A stretch of DNA of 64,000 bases from CAWUEZ02 sp963921355 (GCA_963921355.3 OZ001190.1:310001-374000), one strand, 5' to 3'; numbered from the stretch's first letter, positions 9,532 through 18,531 are shown. The notes: generated by a model from the letters alone, not told the origin. Program-made: numbers and translations.

Positions 9532-10280
9532 CCCAGGAGCTCACGCCGACGGTCCTGTATCTCGACGGGGTCAGCGTCGCCTTCGACGGGTTCAAGGCGC
9601 TGAACGATCTGTCCTTCGTCGTGGCGCCCGGTGAGATGCGGGCCATCATCGGCCCGAATGGGGCGGGCAAGACCACGATGATGGACGTCATCACCGGCAA
9701 GACCCGACCGGACAGCGGTGCCGTGCTGTTCGACGGCAGTCACGATCTGACCCGGCTCGATGAGGCGGCAATCGCCGAACTCGGGATCGGACGCAAATTC
9801 CAGCGGCCCACCGTGTTCGAGAGCCACAGCGTGCGCGACAACATCGTGCTGTCGCTCGCCGGCAAGCGCTCGGTTGTCGAAACCCTGTTCGCGCGGTCCG
9901 ACCCCCGGGAGCGCGAGCGGATCGACCGTCTGCTCGAGCGCATCGACCTCGCCGACCGGGCCGACGAGCAGGCCGCTAACCTCAGCCACGGCCAGAAGCA
10001 GTGGCTCGAGATCGGCATGCTGCTGGCCCAGGACCCGCAACTGCTGCTGGTCGACGAACCGGTCGCCGGCATGACGGACGCGGAAACCGTCCAGACCGCC
10101 ACCCTGCTGCGCGAGATCGCCAAGGACCACTCGGTGGTCGTCGTCGAACACGACATGGCCTTCGTGCGGGACCTCGATGTCATGGTGACGGTGCTGCACG
10201 AAGGCTCGGTCCTGGCGGAAGGGTCGCTCGACCATGTGAGCAACGATGACCGGGTCATCGAGGTGTACCTTGGCCGATAA
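9528..10280 (+). CDS. urtD: urea ABC transporter ATP-binding protein UrtD
   Basis: LivG-type ATPase of the urea importer, 250 residues from ATG 9528. Walker A GPNGAGKTT, an ABC signature written LSHGQKQWLEIGM, Walker B LLLVDEPVAGM and the switch His in VVEHDMAFV are present. LSHGQKQWLEIGM in place of LSGGQ is usual for UrtD and supports the assignment over LivG. A longer frame opens upstream inside urtC but has no family similarity. Confidence 0.93.
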   Translation: MTQELTPTVLYLDGVSVAFDGFKALNDLSFVVAPGEMRAIIGPNGAGKTTMMDVITGKTRPDSGAVLFDGSHDLTRLDEAAIAELGIGRKFQRPTVFESHSVRDNIVLSLAGKRSVVETLFARSDPRERERIDRLLERIDLADRADEQAANLSHGQKQWLEIGMLLAQDPQLLLVDEPVAGMTDAETVQTATLLREIAKDHSVVVVEHDMAFVRDLDVMVTVLHEGSVLAEGSLDHVSNDDRVIEVYLGR

Positions 10281-10289
10281 CCGGAGAGC

Positions 10290-10991
10290 GTGGTGCTGAC
10301 GACCGAATCCCTGACGCTGCACTATGGTGCGGCCCAGATCCTGTGGGGGATCGACCTGGACGCCCAGCCCGGCCGCGTTACCTGCGTCCTGGGCCGCAAC
10401 GGGGTCGGCAAGTCCAGCCTGCTGCGGGGGATCACCGGGCAGCATCCGGTCAGCGGCGGCCGGGTCCTCTGGAAGGGTGAGGATGTCACCAGCTTGCCGC
10501 CCTTCGAACGGGCCCGGGCCGGGATCGCCTACGTGCCCCAGGGCCGGGAGATCTTCCCGCTGCTGACCGTGCGCGAGAACCTGCAGACCGGCTATGCCTG
10601 CCTGCCGGCTCGGGCACGCAGCGTGCCCGACGAGATCTTCGAGCTGTTCCCGGTTCTGAAATCGATGCTGGATCGCCGGGGCGGCGACCTGTCCGGCGGC
10701 CAGCAGCAGCAGCTCGCCATCGCCCGCGCCCTGGTGACCCGGCCCGGCCTGTTGATCCTGGACGAGCCGACCGAGGGCATTCAGCCCTCCATCATCAAGG
10801 ACATCGGCCGGGCCATCGAGATCCTGCGCGACCGGGGTGAAATGGCGATCCTGCTGGTCGAGCAGTATCTCGACTTCGCCAAGGCGCTGGCTGACAGCGT
10901 GCTGGTGATGCGGCGCGGCCGCGTTGTCTATTCCGGCACCCCGGACGGCCAGGGATCGGACGAGATCGATCGCCTGATGGGCCTGGCCTGA
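10290..10991 (+). CDS. urtE: urea ABC transporter ATP-binding protein UrtE
   Basis: LivF-type ATPase, 233 residues, starting with GTG at 10290 behind GGAGAG. Walker A GRNGVGKSS, YVPQGREIFPLLTV, LSGGQQQQLAIARAL and LILDEPTEGIQPSI define it; GREIFP is characteristic of UrtE. It is the last gene of the urt operon, 9 nt after urtD, and is followed by the inverted repeat at 11007-11119. Confidence 0.93.
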   Translation: MVLTTESLTLHYGAAQILWGIDLDAQPGRVTCVLGRNGVGKSSLLRGITGQHPVSGGRVLWKGEDVTSLPPFERARAGIAYVPQGREIFPLLTVRENLQTGYACLPARARSVPDEIFELFPVLKSMLDRRGGDLSGGQQQQLAIARALVTRPGLLILDEPTEGIQPSIIKDIGRAIEILRDRGEMAILLVEQYLDFAKALADSVLVMRRGRVVYSGTPDGQGSDEIDRLMGLA

Positions 10992-11006
10992 GCTGAACCC
11001 ATCCCG

Positions 11007-11119
11007 CACGTCCCGGGCTTGCCCCGGGGCCCAGGCACGAGGCGTGCTGGACCGTCGACCAAGACCTCCAGCTTTCCAGCGCGCGGCTCTCCTAGGTCCC
11101 GGGGCAAGCCCGGGACGTG
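11007..11119. repeat. dispersed inverted-repeat element, copy 1
   Basis: Perfect 22-bp inverted arms (11007-11028 and 11098-11119, outer sequence CACGTCCCGGG) flank about 70 bp. The interior shares GCGTGCTGGA and a CCAAGA(A/C)CTCCA stretch with the element at 27263-27373, so both belong to one family. Such CCCGGG-rich palindromic repeats are common between genes in alphaproteobacterial genomes and probably act as transcript ends here after urtE. Confidence 0.75.
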
Positions 11120-11168
11120 AGGATGAGGTGGCTTGCGGTTGAGGCCCGATCAGGCTCTAACGGTCGCC

Positions 11169-11891
11169 ATGAGCGCGATGTTCGAGGAACTGGATTACCG
11201 ACCGACGCCGATCGGCGCCCTCAGCCTGCGGCGGCGGCGTGACCTGCGGACCGGCGAGGACATCTTCGAGATCAAGCTCGGCGACGCCTTCCTGATGTCG
11301 AGCAACGTCACTGCCTCGGAGATCGCCCTGGCGGAACTCGGTCTGGCGGCGCTGGACCGGGACCGGGCCGATGTCGTCGTCGGCGGCCTCGGCCTCGGCT
11401 ACACCGCCCGCGCGGTGCTGGACAACCCGACGGTCGCAGCACTCCTGGTCGTCGAGGCTTTCGAGCCGGTTGCCGACTGGCATCGCGAGGGCCTGCTGCC
11501 GCTTGGACCTGCTATCTCCGGCGACCCGCGCTGCCGGTTCCTTGTTGCCGACTTCTTCGCCCTGGCCGGGAGCGAAGCCGGGTTCGACCCGGACCAGCCC
11601 GGCCGCCGCTTCGATGCCGTCCTGCTGGACATCGATCACGCGCCGGACTTCGTCCTGGACGAGGGCCATGCCGGCTTCTACCGGCCCGACGGCCTGTCGC
11701 GCATGGCCCGCCATCTGAAGCCCGGCGGGGTGTTCGCGCTGTGGTCCAACGATCCGCCGGACCAGGGCTTTATCGCCGTCCTGGCCGAGGTGTTCGACGA
11801 CGCCCGGGCGGAGCCGGTAGCGGTCCCGGCCCCCGACGGCGAGCGGACGTTCACGCAGACTGTGAACCTCGGCCGTCACCGGGAGCCATGA
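11169..11891 (+). CDS. spermidine synthase-like SAM-fold protein
   Basis: Rossmann-fold protein of 240 residues related to spermidine synthases and SAM methyltransferases. Features are DVVVGGLGLGYTAR (binding loop), a VVEAFEP strand end, and FDAVLLDIDHAPDF followed by LKPGGVFALWSND. The start at 11169 is preferred over an upstream TTG because the family begins with MFEELDYRPTPIGALSLRRR. The role is unknown: the aminopropyltransferase catalytic pattern is not obvious. The stop overlaps the start of the next methyltransferase (ATGA), so the two are co-translated. Confidence 0.75.
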   Translation: MSAMFEELDYRPTPIGALSLRRRRDLRTGEDIFEIKLGDAFLMSSNVTASEIALAELGLAALDRDRADVVVGGLGLGYTARAVLDNPTVAALLVVEAFEPVADWHREGLLPLGPAISGDPRCRFLVADFFALAGSEAGFDPDQPGRRFDAVLLDIDHAPDFVLDEGHAGFYRPDGLSRMARHLKPGGVFALWSNDPPDQGFIAVLAEVFDDARAEPVAVPAPDGERTFTQTVNLGRHREP

Positions 11892-12568
11892 GCCCGGGCT
11901 TCGCCTGCCCCGTATGCCGCACTCCGGAAACCGGGGCCTTTATGGAAGTCGACGGCCGGCGCTATCGGCGCTGTCCGACCTGTGAGGCGACCTTTCTCCA
12001 GCCCGACCAGCGGCCCGACCGGGACGCTGAGTTCGCCCACTATCGCCGCCACGACAACCGGATCGACGACCCGGACTACCGACGTTTTCTGCGCCGGCTG
12101 GCGGATCCGCTGCTGGCCCGCCTGGCCGCGGCCAGCCACGGCCTCGACTTCGGCTGCGGGCCCGGCCCGGCGCTGGCCGCCATGCTGGTTGAGGCCGGGC
12201 ATACCGTCGCCCTGTACGATCCGTTCTTCGCACCGGACACCCGCGCCCTGGAAAGCACATACGACTTCATCACCTGCACGGAAGTCGTCGAGCATCTGCA
12301 TCATCCGGCCGGGGTGTTCGATCGGCTGGATGCTTTGCTGCGGCCAGGCGGCTGGCTGGCGGTCATGACCTGCTTCCAGACCGACGACGCGCGCTTCGCC
12401 CATTGGCACTATCGGCGCGACCCAACCCATGTCGTGTTCTACCGCGAGGAGACGCTGCGCCGGGTTGCCGACGCCCGTGGCTGGTCCTGCGACATCCCGA
12501 TCAAGGACGTGGCCCTGATGGGCAAAGCGGGCTCGGCGGAACGGGTTGGCGAGCCCCAGCACCCGTGA
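11888..12568 (+). CDS. class I SAM-dependent methyltransferase with N-terminal zinc ribbon
   Basis: The 226-residue protein begins with a CPVC-x23-CPTC zinc-ribbon-like module followed by a Methyltransf_23 domain: HGLDFGCGPGPALA binds SAM, ITCTEVVEHLHHP follows, and LRPGGWLAVMT closes the core. HYRRDPTHVVFY is a frequent C-terminal motif of this group. Substrate unknown. It overlaps the preceding spermidine-synthase-like gene by four bases. A longer upstream frame is an artefact of high GC. Confidence 0.8.
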   Translation: MSPGFACPVCRTPETGAFMEVDGRRYRRCPTCEATFLQPDQRPDRDAEFAHYRRHDNRIDDPDYRRFLRRLADPLLARLAAASHGLDFGCGPGPALAAMLVEAGHTVALYDPFFAPDTRALESTYDFITCTEVVEHLHHPAGVFDRLDALLRPGGWLAVMTCFQTDDARFAHWHYRRDPTHVVFYREETLRRVADARGWSCDIPIKDVALMGKAGSAERVGEPQHP

Positions 12569-12606
12569 CATAGACTGGCGGGTGTTCCCTGAAGGAGGGA
12601 CTTGCC

Positions 12607-13374
12607 ATGCTGTCAGACACCGAGATCGCCCACTATCGCGACAAGGGCTACGTCTTCCCGAACTACCGGCTGCCGGCCGACACCCTGGCGCGGATCCGCG
12701 AGGACCACGCCCGGCTGCTGGAGAGCCATCCCGAGTTCCGCGACAACTGCCCCGATCTGCTGAGCTATGACGCCGGGTTCCTCAACTACGCCCGCGATCC
12801 GGCGATCCTCGACATGGTGGCCCAGTTGATTGGTCCGGACATCGCGCTGTGGAACATGAGCTTCTTCGCCAAGCCGGCGCTGAACGGTAAGACCACGCCC
12901 TGGCATCAGGACGGCGCCTACTGGCCGATCCGCCCGCTGGCCACCTGCACTGTCTGGATCGCCGTCGACGAGGCGACGCCGGAGAACGGCTGCATGCGGT
13001 TCATCCCGGGATCCCACCGCGCCCGGGAGCTGGCCGGCCACCACCGCCGGGACGGCGACGACGTCACCCTGCACCAGGAACTGGACGCCGACGCCTTCGA
13101 TCCGGCCGAAGCGGTCGACGTGGCCCTTGAGGCAGGCGCCATCTCCCTGCACGACGTCTATCTGTTCCACGGCTCGGAGGCGAACCGCTCCGACAAACCC
13201 CGGCGCGGCATGACTCTGCGGCTGATGCCGACCAGCTCGCACTACGACCGCGCGATCGCCCAGCGGATGTTCGAAGAGCGCGGCGACTACAATCAGGCCC
13301 TGCGCACCCTGTTCCTGATGCGCGGCACCGACCGGTGCGGGAAGAACGACTTCACGGTGAGACCGCTCAGATGA
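12607..13374 (+). CDS. phytanoyl-CoA dioxygenase family protein
   Basis: Fe(II)/2-oxoglutarate oxygenase of the PhyH family, 255 residues. The facial triad is visible as His100-x-Asp102 (PWHQDGAYW) and His188 (YLFHGSEANRS), with Arg199/200 for 2-oxoglutarate. GGAGGG lies 8-13 nt upstream of the ATG. The family includes ectoine and phytanoyl hydroxylases and many small-molecule hydroxylases; no sequence feature fixes the substrate. The stop overlaps the ATG of the SDR gene, so the pair may act in one pathway. Confidence 0.85.
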   Translation: MLSDTEIAHYRDKGYVFPNYRLPADTLARIREDHARLLESHPEFRDNCPDLLSYDAGFLNYARDPAILDMVAQLIGPDIALWNMSFFAKPALNGKTTPWHQDGAYWPIRPLATCTVWIAVDEATPENGCMRFIPGSHRARELAGHHRRDGDDVTLHQELDADAFDPAEAVDVALEAGAISLHDVYLFHGSEANRSDKPRRGMTLRLMPTSSHYDRAIAQRMFEERGDYNQALRTLFLMRGTDRCGKNDFTVRPLR

Positions 13375-14135
13375 CCGACGCTGCATCCCCTGCACCCGGC
13401 CAGGAACCCCATGCGGGCCGGACCGCCATCGTCACCGGGGCCGCCCGCGGTATCGGCCTGGCGGTGGCGCGAACCCTGCTCGACGGCGGCGTCCGGGTGG
13501 TGCTGGTCGACCGCGACCAGACCGCTTTGGAGACCGCCGCCGGCAGCCTCGGCGCTGCCGATCGGGTCGACCTCGCGGCCGTCGACGTTTCCGACGAAGC
13601 CGCCGTCAGCGCCCTGACCGGTCGCACGCAGAATCTGGCGATTCTCGTGAATTCGGCCGGGATCGCCGGGCCGACGGTGCCGATCACCGACTACCCGCTG
13701 GCGGATTTCGAGGCGGTGATGCGGGTCAACCTGACGGGTACGTTCCTGTTCTGCAAACACGCCGCCCCGCGCATGGCCGACGATGGCTGGGGCCGGATCG
13801 TCAACATCGCCAGCCTGGCCGGCAAGGAAGGCACCCCGAACGCGCCGGCCTATTCGGCCTCCAAGGCGGCGGTGATCGCGCTCACCAAATCGCTGGGCAA
13901 GGAACTGGCGGGCACCGGCGTGCTTGCCAATGCGGTCGCCCCGGCGGCCCTGGCCACCGACATGGTCTCCAACATGGACCCCGCCCATGTCGAGATCATG
14001 CTGTCGAAGAGCCCGTTGAGGCGTCTCGGCACCGCGGAAGAGTGCGCGGCGCTGGTCGCCTGGCTGGCCTCGGACGCCTGCAGCTTCTCGACCGGCGCCA
14101 CCTTCGATCTGTCCGGAGGCCGGGCCGTCTACTAG
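13371..14135 (+). CDS. SDR family oxidoreductase
   Basis: Classical short-chain dehydrogenase of 254 residues. TGAARGIG is the nucleotide-binding loop, NSAG the structural motif, and IASLAG with YSASK the catalytic Ser-Tyr-Lys set; the end (FSTGATFDLSGGRAVY) is also classical. Asp in VDRDQ after the second strand suggests NAD(H) preference. Likely oxidises the product of the coupled dioxygenase, which is inference from the four-base overlap. Confidence 0.88.
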   Translation: MTDAASPAPGQEPHAGRTAIVTGAARGIGLAVARTLLDGGVRVVLVDRDQTALETAAGSLGAADRVDLAAVDVSDEAAVSALTGRTQNLAILVNSAGIAGPTVPITDYPLADFEAVMRVNLTGTFLFCKHAAPRMADDGWGRIVNIASLAGKEGTPNAPAYSASKAAVIALTKSLGKELAGTGVLANAVAPAALATDMVSNMDPAHVEIMLSKSPLRRLGTAEECAALVAWLASDACSFSTGATFDLSGGRAVY

Positions 14136-14165
14136 CTCCGGACCGGTGCCGATGTCTTTTGGGCG

Positions 14166-14858
14166 TCAGTCCAGTACCGTCAGGATCTCCGCCAGCGGCT
14201 TCTTCATCTTGGCCGCTTTCGGGACGGTCGCGCCCTCGGCCGCGTGACCGGCGGCGATGATCATGACCGGTTTTTCCGACGCCGGGCGGTTCAACGACGT
14301 GTTCAGGAACTTCATCGGGTTCGGCGTGTGGACCAGGCTGGCGAGGCCGGCATGGTGCAGGGCGGTGATCAGGAACCCGGTGGCGATCCCCACACTCTCC
14401 GGCACGTAGTAGTTCTTGAACCGGGTCCCGTCGTCGAAATGCCCCCAGCGCTGGGCGAAGACGACGATCAGCCAGGGCACGATCTCCATATGCGGCTTGC
14501 TGGCCCCGGTGCCGATCGGCTCCAACGCCTTCAGCCACTCCGCGCCGGCGCCGCCGCCATAGAACGCGCGTTCTTCCTCCTCCGCTGCCTCGCGGATCTG
14601 CCGTTTGACCGCCGGATCCCCGATCGCGACGAAATGCCAGGGCTGGTGATTGGCCCCGCTGGGGGCGACCCCGGCGGTGCGGATACAGTCCTCGATGATG
14701 GCGCGCGGCACCGGCCTGTCACTGAAGTCGCGGATCGAATGGCGCCGTCGCATGGTGTCGTAGAAAGCCCGCGCCGCCGCCGCCGACTCCGCGTCCGAAA
14801 GATCGGGCCGGTCGGGCAGTGCGACCGCCTGATAGCCGCCGTGATCCCGGGTGAACAT
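14166..14858 (-). CDS. nitroreductase family flavoprotein
   Basis: FMN-dependent oxidoreductase of 230 residues. RRRHSIRDF binds the FMN phosphate, GVAPSGANHQPWHF is the family core, and LVHTPNPMKFL with EKPVMIIAAG resembles the iodotyrosine-deiodinase-like branch. Start 14858 is chosen because GAGG lies 8 nt upstream; an ATG at 14927 would overlap the preceding gene by 17 bp. Last gene of the XRE-GNAT-transporter operon. Confidence 0.82.
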   Translation of the reverse strand: MFTRDHGGYQAVALPDRPDLSDAESAAAARAFYDTMRRRHSIRDFSDRPVPRAIIEDCIRTAGVAPSGANHQPWHFVAIGDPAVKRQIREAAEEEERAFYGGGAGAEWLKALEPIGTGASKPHMEIVPWLIVVFAQRWGHFDDGTRFKNYYVPESVGIATGFLITALHHAGLASLVHTPNPMKFLNTSLNRPASEKPVMIIAAGHAAEGATVPKAAKMKKPLAEILTVLD

Positions 14859-14910
14859 AAGCTGGTCCTCGCCGCCAAGAGACAGGGTGCTGACGGCTAT
14901 CCTGGCGTCC

Positions 14911-15372
14911 TCAGACTCCCCTGTCACCGACCACCAGCGCCATGCCGGCCAGCAACAGCGCCGCCCCGGCGAGCTCGCGCAGGCCGACCGGCCGGACCTG
15001 CAGCCCGAAGCCGCCGAAATGGTCGATCACCAGGGCGCCGATCAGCTGGCCGCAGATCATGGCGGCGACGAAAGACGCGACGCCGATCCGCGGCACCGCG
15101 AAGAGGGTGACCAGGATCACCACCGCGCCGATCAGCCCGGCCATCCAGACCCAGAGCGGCATCCGCCCGAGACCCCCGAGGCGCGGCAGACCGGACCCGC
15201 TGGCCAGACACAGCACCAGCAGCGCCAGCAGGCCGATGGCAAAGGCGACTGCGCCGGCCTGCAGCGGGCCGCCGACATGAGCTGCCAGCCGGGTCAGCAC
15301 CGGCCCCTGAGCCGCGAGCAGGGTGCCGGCCGCCAGTGACACAACGACCAGACCAAGCGCTCCTGCAGTCAT
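14911..15372 (-). CDS. YdcZ/DUF606-type DMT transporter
   Basis: Small membrane protein of 153 residues with five hydrophobic segments, of the DUF606 (YdcZ) branch of drug/metabolite transporters. ASFVAAMICGQLIGALVIDHFG is the family signature. Its ATG overlaps the GNAT stop (ATGA at 15369-15372). Substrate unknown; the resistance-like neighbourhood (acetyltransferase, nitroreductase) hints at export, an inference only. Confidence 0.8.
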   Translation of the reverse strand: MTAGALGLVVVSLAAGTLLAAQGPVLTRLAAHVGGPLQAGAVAFAIGLLALLVLCLASGSGLPRLGGLGRMPLWVWMAGLIGAVVILVTLFAVPRIGVASFVAAMICGQLIGALVIDHFGGFGLQVRPVGLRELAGAALLLAGMALVVGDRGV

Positions 15373-15893
15373 AACGTCTTGTACATGACGGTGGTCGGGT
15401 CGAACCGGTCTTCGACCGTGTCGCGGCAGTATCCCGGGATGATCCCCGAGGTTTCGAAGCCAAGCGATGTGTAAAGCGGCTCCGACGGGTCGCCGGTCCG
15501 GGTGTCGAGCGTGATCAGGCAACGGTCGCGCAGACGGGCCCGCTCTTCGAGCGCCAGCATCAAGGCCCGCGCGATGCCCCGGCGGCGGTGCGCGGGATGC
15601 ACCAGCAGTTTGCGCACCTCCGCCCGGTGCGGCTGGTTGGCCGGGGTGTCGCAGGACAGTTGCACGGCCCCCGCCAGCCGGTCGTCCTGCCAGGCTGTCA
15701 GCAGCAGCACGTCGCCACGACGCACCGCCGGCAGGACCGCGTCGAGCCAGTAGGCGACGCCGTCATCCGCGCTGAACGGCAGGACGAAGCCGATGCTGGC
15801 CCCGTCCTCGACACAGGCGTGCAGCAGGTCGCCGAAGGCGCCGAGATGGCGGGCCAGGTCGGGGCCGGAAAGCTCACGGATCGTCAATGCCAT
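15369..15893 (-). CDS. GNAT family N-acetyltransferase
   Basis: Acetyl-CoA-dependent acetyltransferase of 174 residues. The acetyl-CoA loop reads VHPAHRRRGIARALM and the C-terminal strand PLYTSLGFETSGIIP is typical. The start at 15893 (MALTIRELSG) is used because the upstream frame overlaps the XRE gene and does not match the fold. Coupled to the YdcZ gene downstream. The acceptor is unknown. Confidence 0.85.
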   Translation of the reverse strand: MALTIRELSGPDLARHLGAFGDLLHACVEDGASIGFVLPFSADDGVAYWLDAVLPAVRRGDVLLLTAWQDDRLAGAVQLSCDTPANQPHRAEVRKLLVHPAHRRRGIARALMLALEERARLRDRCLITLDTRTGDPSEPLYTSLGFETSGIIPGYCRDTVEDRFDPTTVMYKTL

Positions 15894-15909
15894 CAGCGGC
15901 AGCCTCCCC

Positions 15910-16482
15910 TCAGACGACGAACAGGACATAGTTGGCCCCGCAATCGTCCGGGGTGGTGAACTCACTGGTTCCGGTCAGCTGGTAGCGCAGGCAATCACCG
16001 GGACTCAGCTCATGAACCTCGCCGTCCAGGCGGAGCCGCAGGCGCCCGTCGAGCAGCAGCAGATGGTGTTCCAGGCCCGGCCGCGGCGGGCGGTCATAGG
16101 CGATCCGGCTGCCGGGAGCGAGGGTGCCCTCCAGCGCCTCGCCGGCCAGCGCGCGGGCGGGCGGCGAGATCGAGCGCCGGTGAAACCCGCTCTGCGGATC
16201 CTCCCAGACCGGCTGATCGGCGCGACGCACCAGCGGGGCGAACCCGTCCTCGACCAGGTGCATCAGCCGCGACAGGGTCATGCCATAGGCCGCGCAGAGC
16301 TTGCCGAGCACGCTCGCGGTCGGGCTGACCTCGGCGTTCTCCAGCCGGGACAGGGTCGCCCGGCTGACCCCGCTGCGCCCGGCCAGATCGTCCAGCGACC
16401 AGCGCCGTTCCGCCCGCAGCGCCTTCAGACGCTGGGCGAGACGGTCGTCGAGGGAGGCGGCGTCATCGATATTGGAAATCAT
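15910..16482 (-). CDS. XRE-family regulator with C-terminal cupin
   Basis: The 190-residue protein has an N-terminal helix-turn-helix (about 15-70, SLDDLAGRSGVSRATLSRLE) and a C-terminal cupin sensor domain (about 110-190, LEHHLLLLDGRLRLRLDGE). XRE-cupin proteins usually respond to a small ligand and control an adjacent operon. Here the genes downstream are GNAT, YdcZ transporter and nitroreductase. The ATG lies only about one base from the predicted transcription start of the promoter at 16490-16518, and no Shine-Dalgarno is seen, suggesting a leaderless, autoregulated mRNA. Confidence 0.87.
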   Translation of the reverse strand: MISNIDDAASLDDRLAQRLKALRAERRWSLDDLAGRSGVSRATLSRLENAEVSPTASVLGKLCAAYGMTLSRLMHLVEDGFAPLVRRADQPVWEDPQSGFHRRSISPPARALAGEALEGTLAPGSRIAYDRPPRPGLEHHLLLLDGRLRLRLDGEVHELSPGDCLRYQLTGTSEFTTPDDCGANYVLFVV

Positions 16483-16489
16483 AAGTGGG

Positions 16490-16518
16490 ATTATTTCTCA
16501 TATATGGAACATCGTCAA
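16490..16518 (-). promoter_or_regulatory. sigma-70-type promoter of the XRE-cupin operon
   Basis: Read on the minus strand: TTGACG (16513-16518), 17-bp spacer, AATAAT (16490-16495). It is the best -35/-10 pair seen in the window. The spacer contains the near-palindrome CCATATATGAG, a candidate XRE operator. Confidence 0.7.
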
Positions 16519-16621
16519 TTCTCAGGCCGACTGGCTTGAATTGACCCATCGCAACGCGCAATGGAGCCACTCGGCCTAAGGTGCTCCGAGATGTTGGCGA
16601 CACCCAGAAGAGGATCGTGCG

Positions 16622-16948
16622 ATGGCAAAACCGATCATCGATGGCGCCGAAGTCTCGATCGACTTTCCCGACAAGGCCTATTACGGGATCTTCCGCCGCG
16701 GCGCGGTGTTCTCGGTCGACCGCGAGGATGACGGTGTGGCGGTCAAGATCGTGCAGCCGGGCGACCACAAGCGGGTCGCGGCCTTCCACATCCATCACTA
16801 CCTGCTGGCCGATATCGTCGAAGAGATCGCCCACGTCATGAAGAAGAAGCCGACGCTCGACGAGGCGCATCGCTCGGAGCTGGTGAAATCCGCCAAGGCC
16901 CTGGTCGCGGCGCTGGAGAAACCGGCACGGAAAGCGGCGAAGCGCTAG
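16622..16948 (+). CDS. conserved-looking hypothetical protein, 108 residues
   Basis: I do not recognise a family. The first half is beta-rich (GAEVSIDFPDKAYYGIFRRGAVFSV), the middle contains HIHHYLLADIVEEIA, and the C-terminus is Lys/Ala-rich, so the protein is small, soluble and probably cytosolic. GAGGA about 9 nt before the ATG supports translation. It stands alone, divergent from the XRE operon and convergent with the di-heme gene (9-bp gap). Confidence 0.65.
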   Translation: MAKPIIDGAEVSIDFPDKAYYGIFRRGAVFSVDREDDGVAVKIVQPGDHKRVAAFHIHHYLLADIVEEIAHVMKKKPTLDEAHRSELVKSAKALVAALEKPARKAAKR

Positions 16949-16957
16949 GATGCGGCC

Positions 16958-18204
16958 CTAGAGCGACTCGAGGAAGACGATCAGGGCCTCGCGATCACGG
17001 GCAGGCAGGTTGACGACATGGTCGCGGGCAGCCTCAGCTTCGCCCCCGTGCCACAGGATCGCTTCCAGGGTCGACCGCGCCCTGCCGTCATGCAGCAGGC
17101 CGAACCCGTCAGAGGCGGGCAAACGGCCGGCAAGCCCCCAGAGCGGCGCGGTGCGCCACTCGCGGCCACCGGCACCGGCTTGGGGCAGAGCGTCGGCAAG
17201 ATCATCCCCGAGGTCGTGCAACAGAAGATCGGTGTAGGGCTGAGCTGCGATCGCGTCCGACACCAGATCAGGGCGATGACATGCGGCGCATCCGGACGCC
17301 TCAAAAACCGCTCGACCCCGGACAGAGGGTTCCGAATCCGCCCCGGACGGCTCGGGCGATGGCAAGGACGCGACATAGGCGGTCACCAGGTCGAGCATCG
17401 GATCACTGACTTCAACGGCGTCCCCCGCACCCCCTTTCGCAGCGTCGCGGCAGGCGTGCTGGGGCGGGGTACAGTCGCCAAGCGGGTTCGGCCGCAGCCG
17501 CGTCGACAGGCCGAGGTCGGTTGCGAAGGCGGCGGCGACCTGGCGCCGCAGGGTCGGCTGCTGCGCCTTCCACCCGAAGCGTCCGAGTTGCCGTTCGCCG
17601 GTTACCGGATGCTCGATCCAGGCCGCGCGCCCCGATATCCCGTTCCCGTCATCATCTTTCGGATCCTCGTGGGCGGTGATGGCGGCGGCGGGGACGTTGG
17701 CCAACCGACCGAGACCCGACAGATCGAGCGCCATCCGGGGCGAGATCGTCGTTCGCGGGTCGAGTGCGCCGTAGCCGGGCTCCGCGATCCGCCATTCCGG
17801 TCGGCGCAGCGCCACAATCAGCCCGCCGGCCAGAGACACGGTATGCTCGCTCCACGTGACCGTCAGATGCCCTTCAGGCGGCACTCCGGCGGCACCGCCG
17901 CTCTGAAGAAAGTCGCCATAGACCGGGTCGCCGGCGGCCCGGTCCTCGGACAGACGAATGCCAAGCCGCGCCTGGGTGCCTGCACCGCGCGATCGGGACC
18001 GTGGCAACCGGCGCAGGCCGTTGCGTTGAACAGCGGTCCCAGTCCGTCCGACGCCCGGCGCGACAGGGTGTCGGTGGTCCAGACTTTACGGAATATGCCC
18101 TCACCCGCCAGCTGGTCGAGCCGCGCTTCCGAGCCGGCCGCCGGCCCGATCAGGACAGCCGCGACGGCGGCGGCGACGATCAGGCGAGAGCGCACACGGC
18201 GCAT
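16958..18204 (-). pseudogene. di-heme DUF1111 c-type cytochrome (thiol-oxidoreductase-like), frameshifted
   Basis: Periplasmic di-heme protein of about 415 residues if repaired. The N-terminal part (start 18204, signal MRRVRSRLIVAAAVAAVLIG) contains SDGLGPLFNATACAGCH, heme site 1. The larger C-terminal part in another frame contains GDPVYGDFLQ, the long DUF1111 core and CAACH, heme site 2. The frames meet near 17985-17992 directly after CHGPDR; one missing base restores continuity (1247 nt = 3n-1). Members of this family reduce peroxides or act as redox partners of periplasmic enzymes. It follows the DUF2892 gene by 31 bp and may be co-transcribed with it behind the TTGA-N6-TCAA box at 18532. 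Confidence 0.85.
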
Positions 18205-18235
18205 CGGGATTATCGCGCCGGCGCCCTGGTGACGA

Positions 18236-18469
18236 TCACGGTGCCGCCGGCCGCTCCGTCCGGCAGGTCGACAGCCCAAGCAACCGATAAGCCGGACAGG
18301 ACCGCAGACCTCCGGTCGCCACCAGGACCAGGCCGACCACCAGCAGCCCGACAGGGGCGACCATCCCGAAGCTCTTGGCATAGGGGCAGAACAGCCCGGT
18401 TGCGACCAGCAGGGCGCCGAGCGCGATCCGGATCCAACGATCCGGTGTGCCGAGATTGACCGAGAACAT
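18236..18469 (-). CDS. YgaP-like DUF2892 membrane protein
   Basis: The 77-residue protein begins FSVNLGTPDRWIRIALG and has two hydrophobic helices ending near SCPAYRLLGLSTC, the DUF2892 signature with its conserved cysteines. This domain forms the membrane anchor of YgaP rhodaneses and also occurs alone, often near sulfur or redox genes. It sits between copA and the di-heme gene on the same strand. Confidence 0.85.
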   Translation of the reverse strand: MFSVNLGTPDRWIRIALGALLVATGLFCPYAKSFGMVAPVGLLVVGLVLVATGGLRSCPAYRLLGLSTCRTERPAAP

Positions 18470-18531
18470 GGCGACCCTCCTCCGTGCGGATCCTGTCCGG
18501 CAAAGGCTGACCTGGCACCTCGGCCGGCGCC

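Noticed and set aside
9339..11009. Minus-strand 556-codon frame opposite urtD/urtE
   Set aside because: Antisense shadow of two certain ATPase genes.
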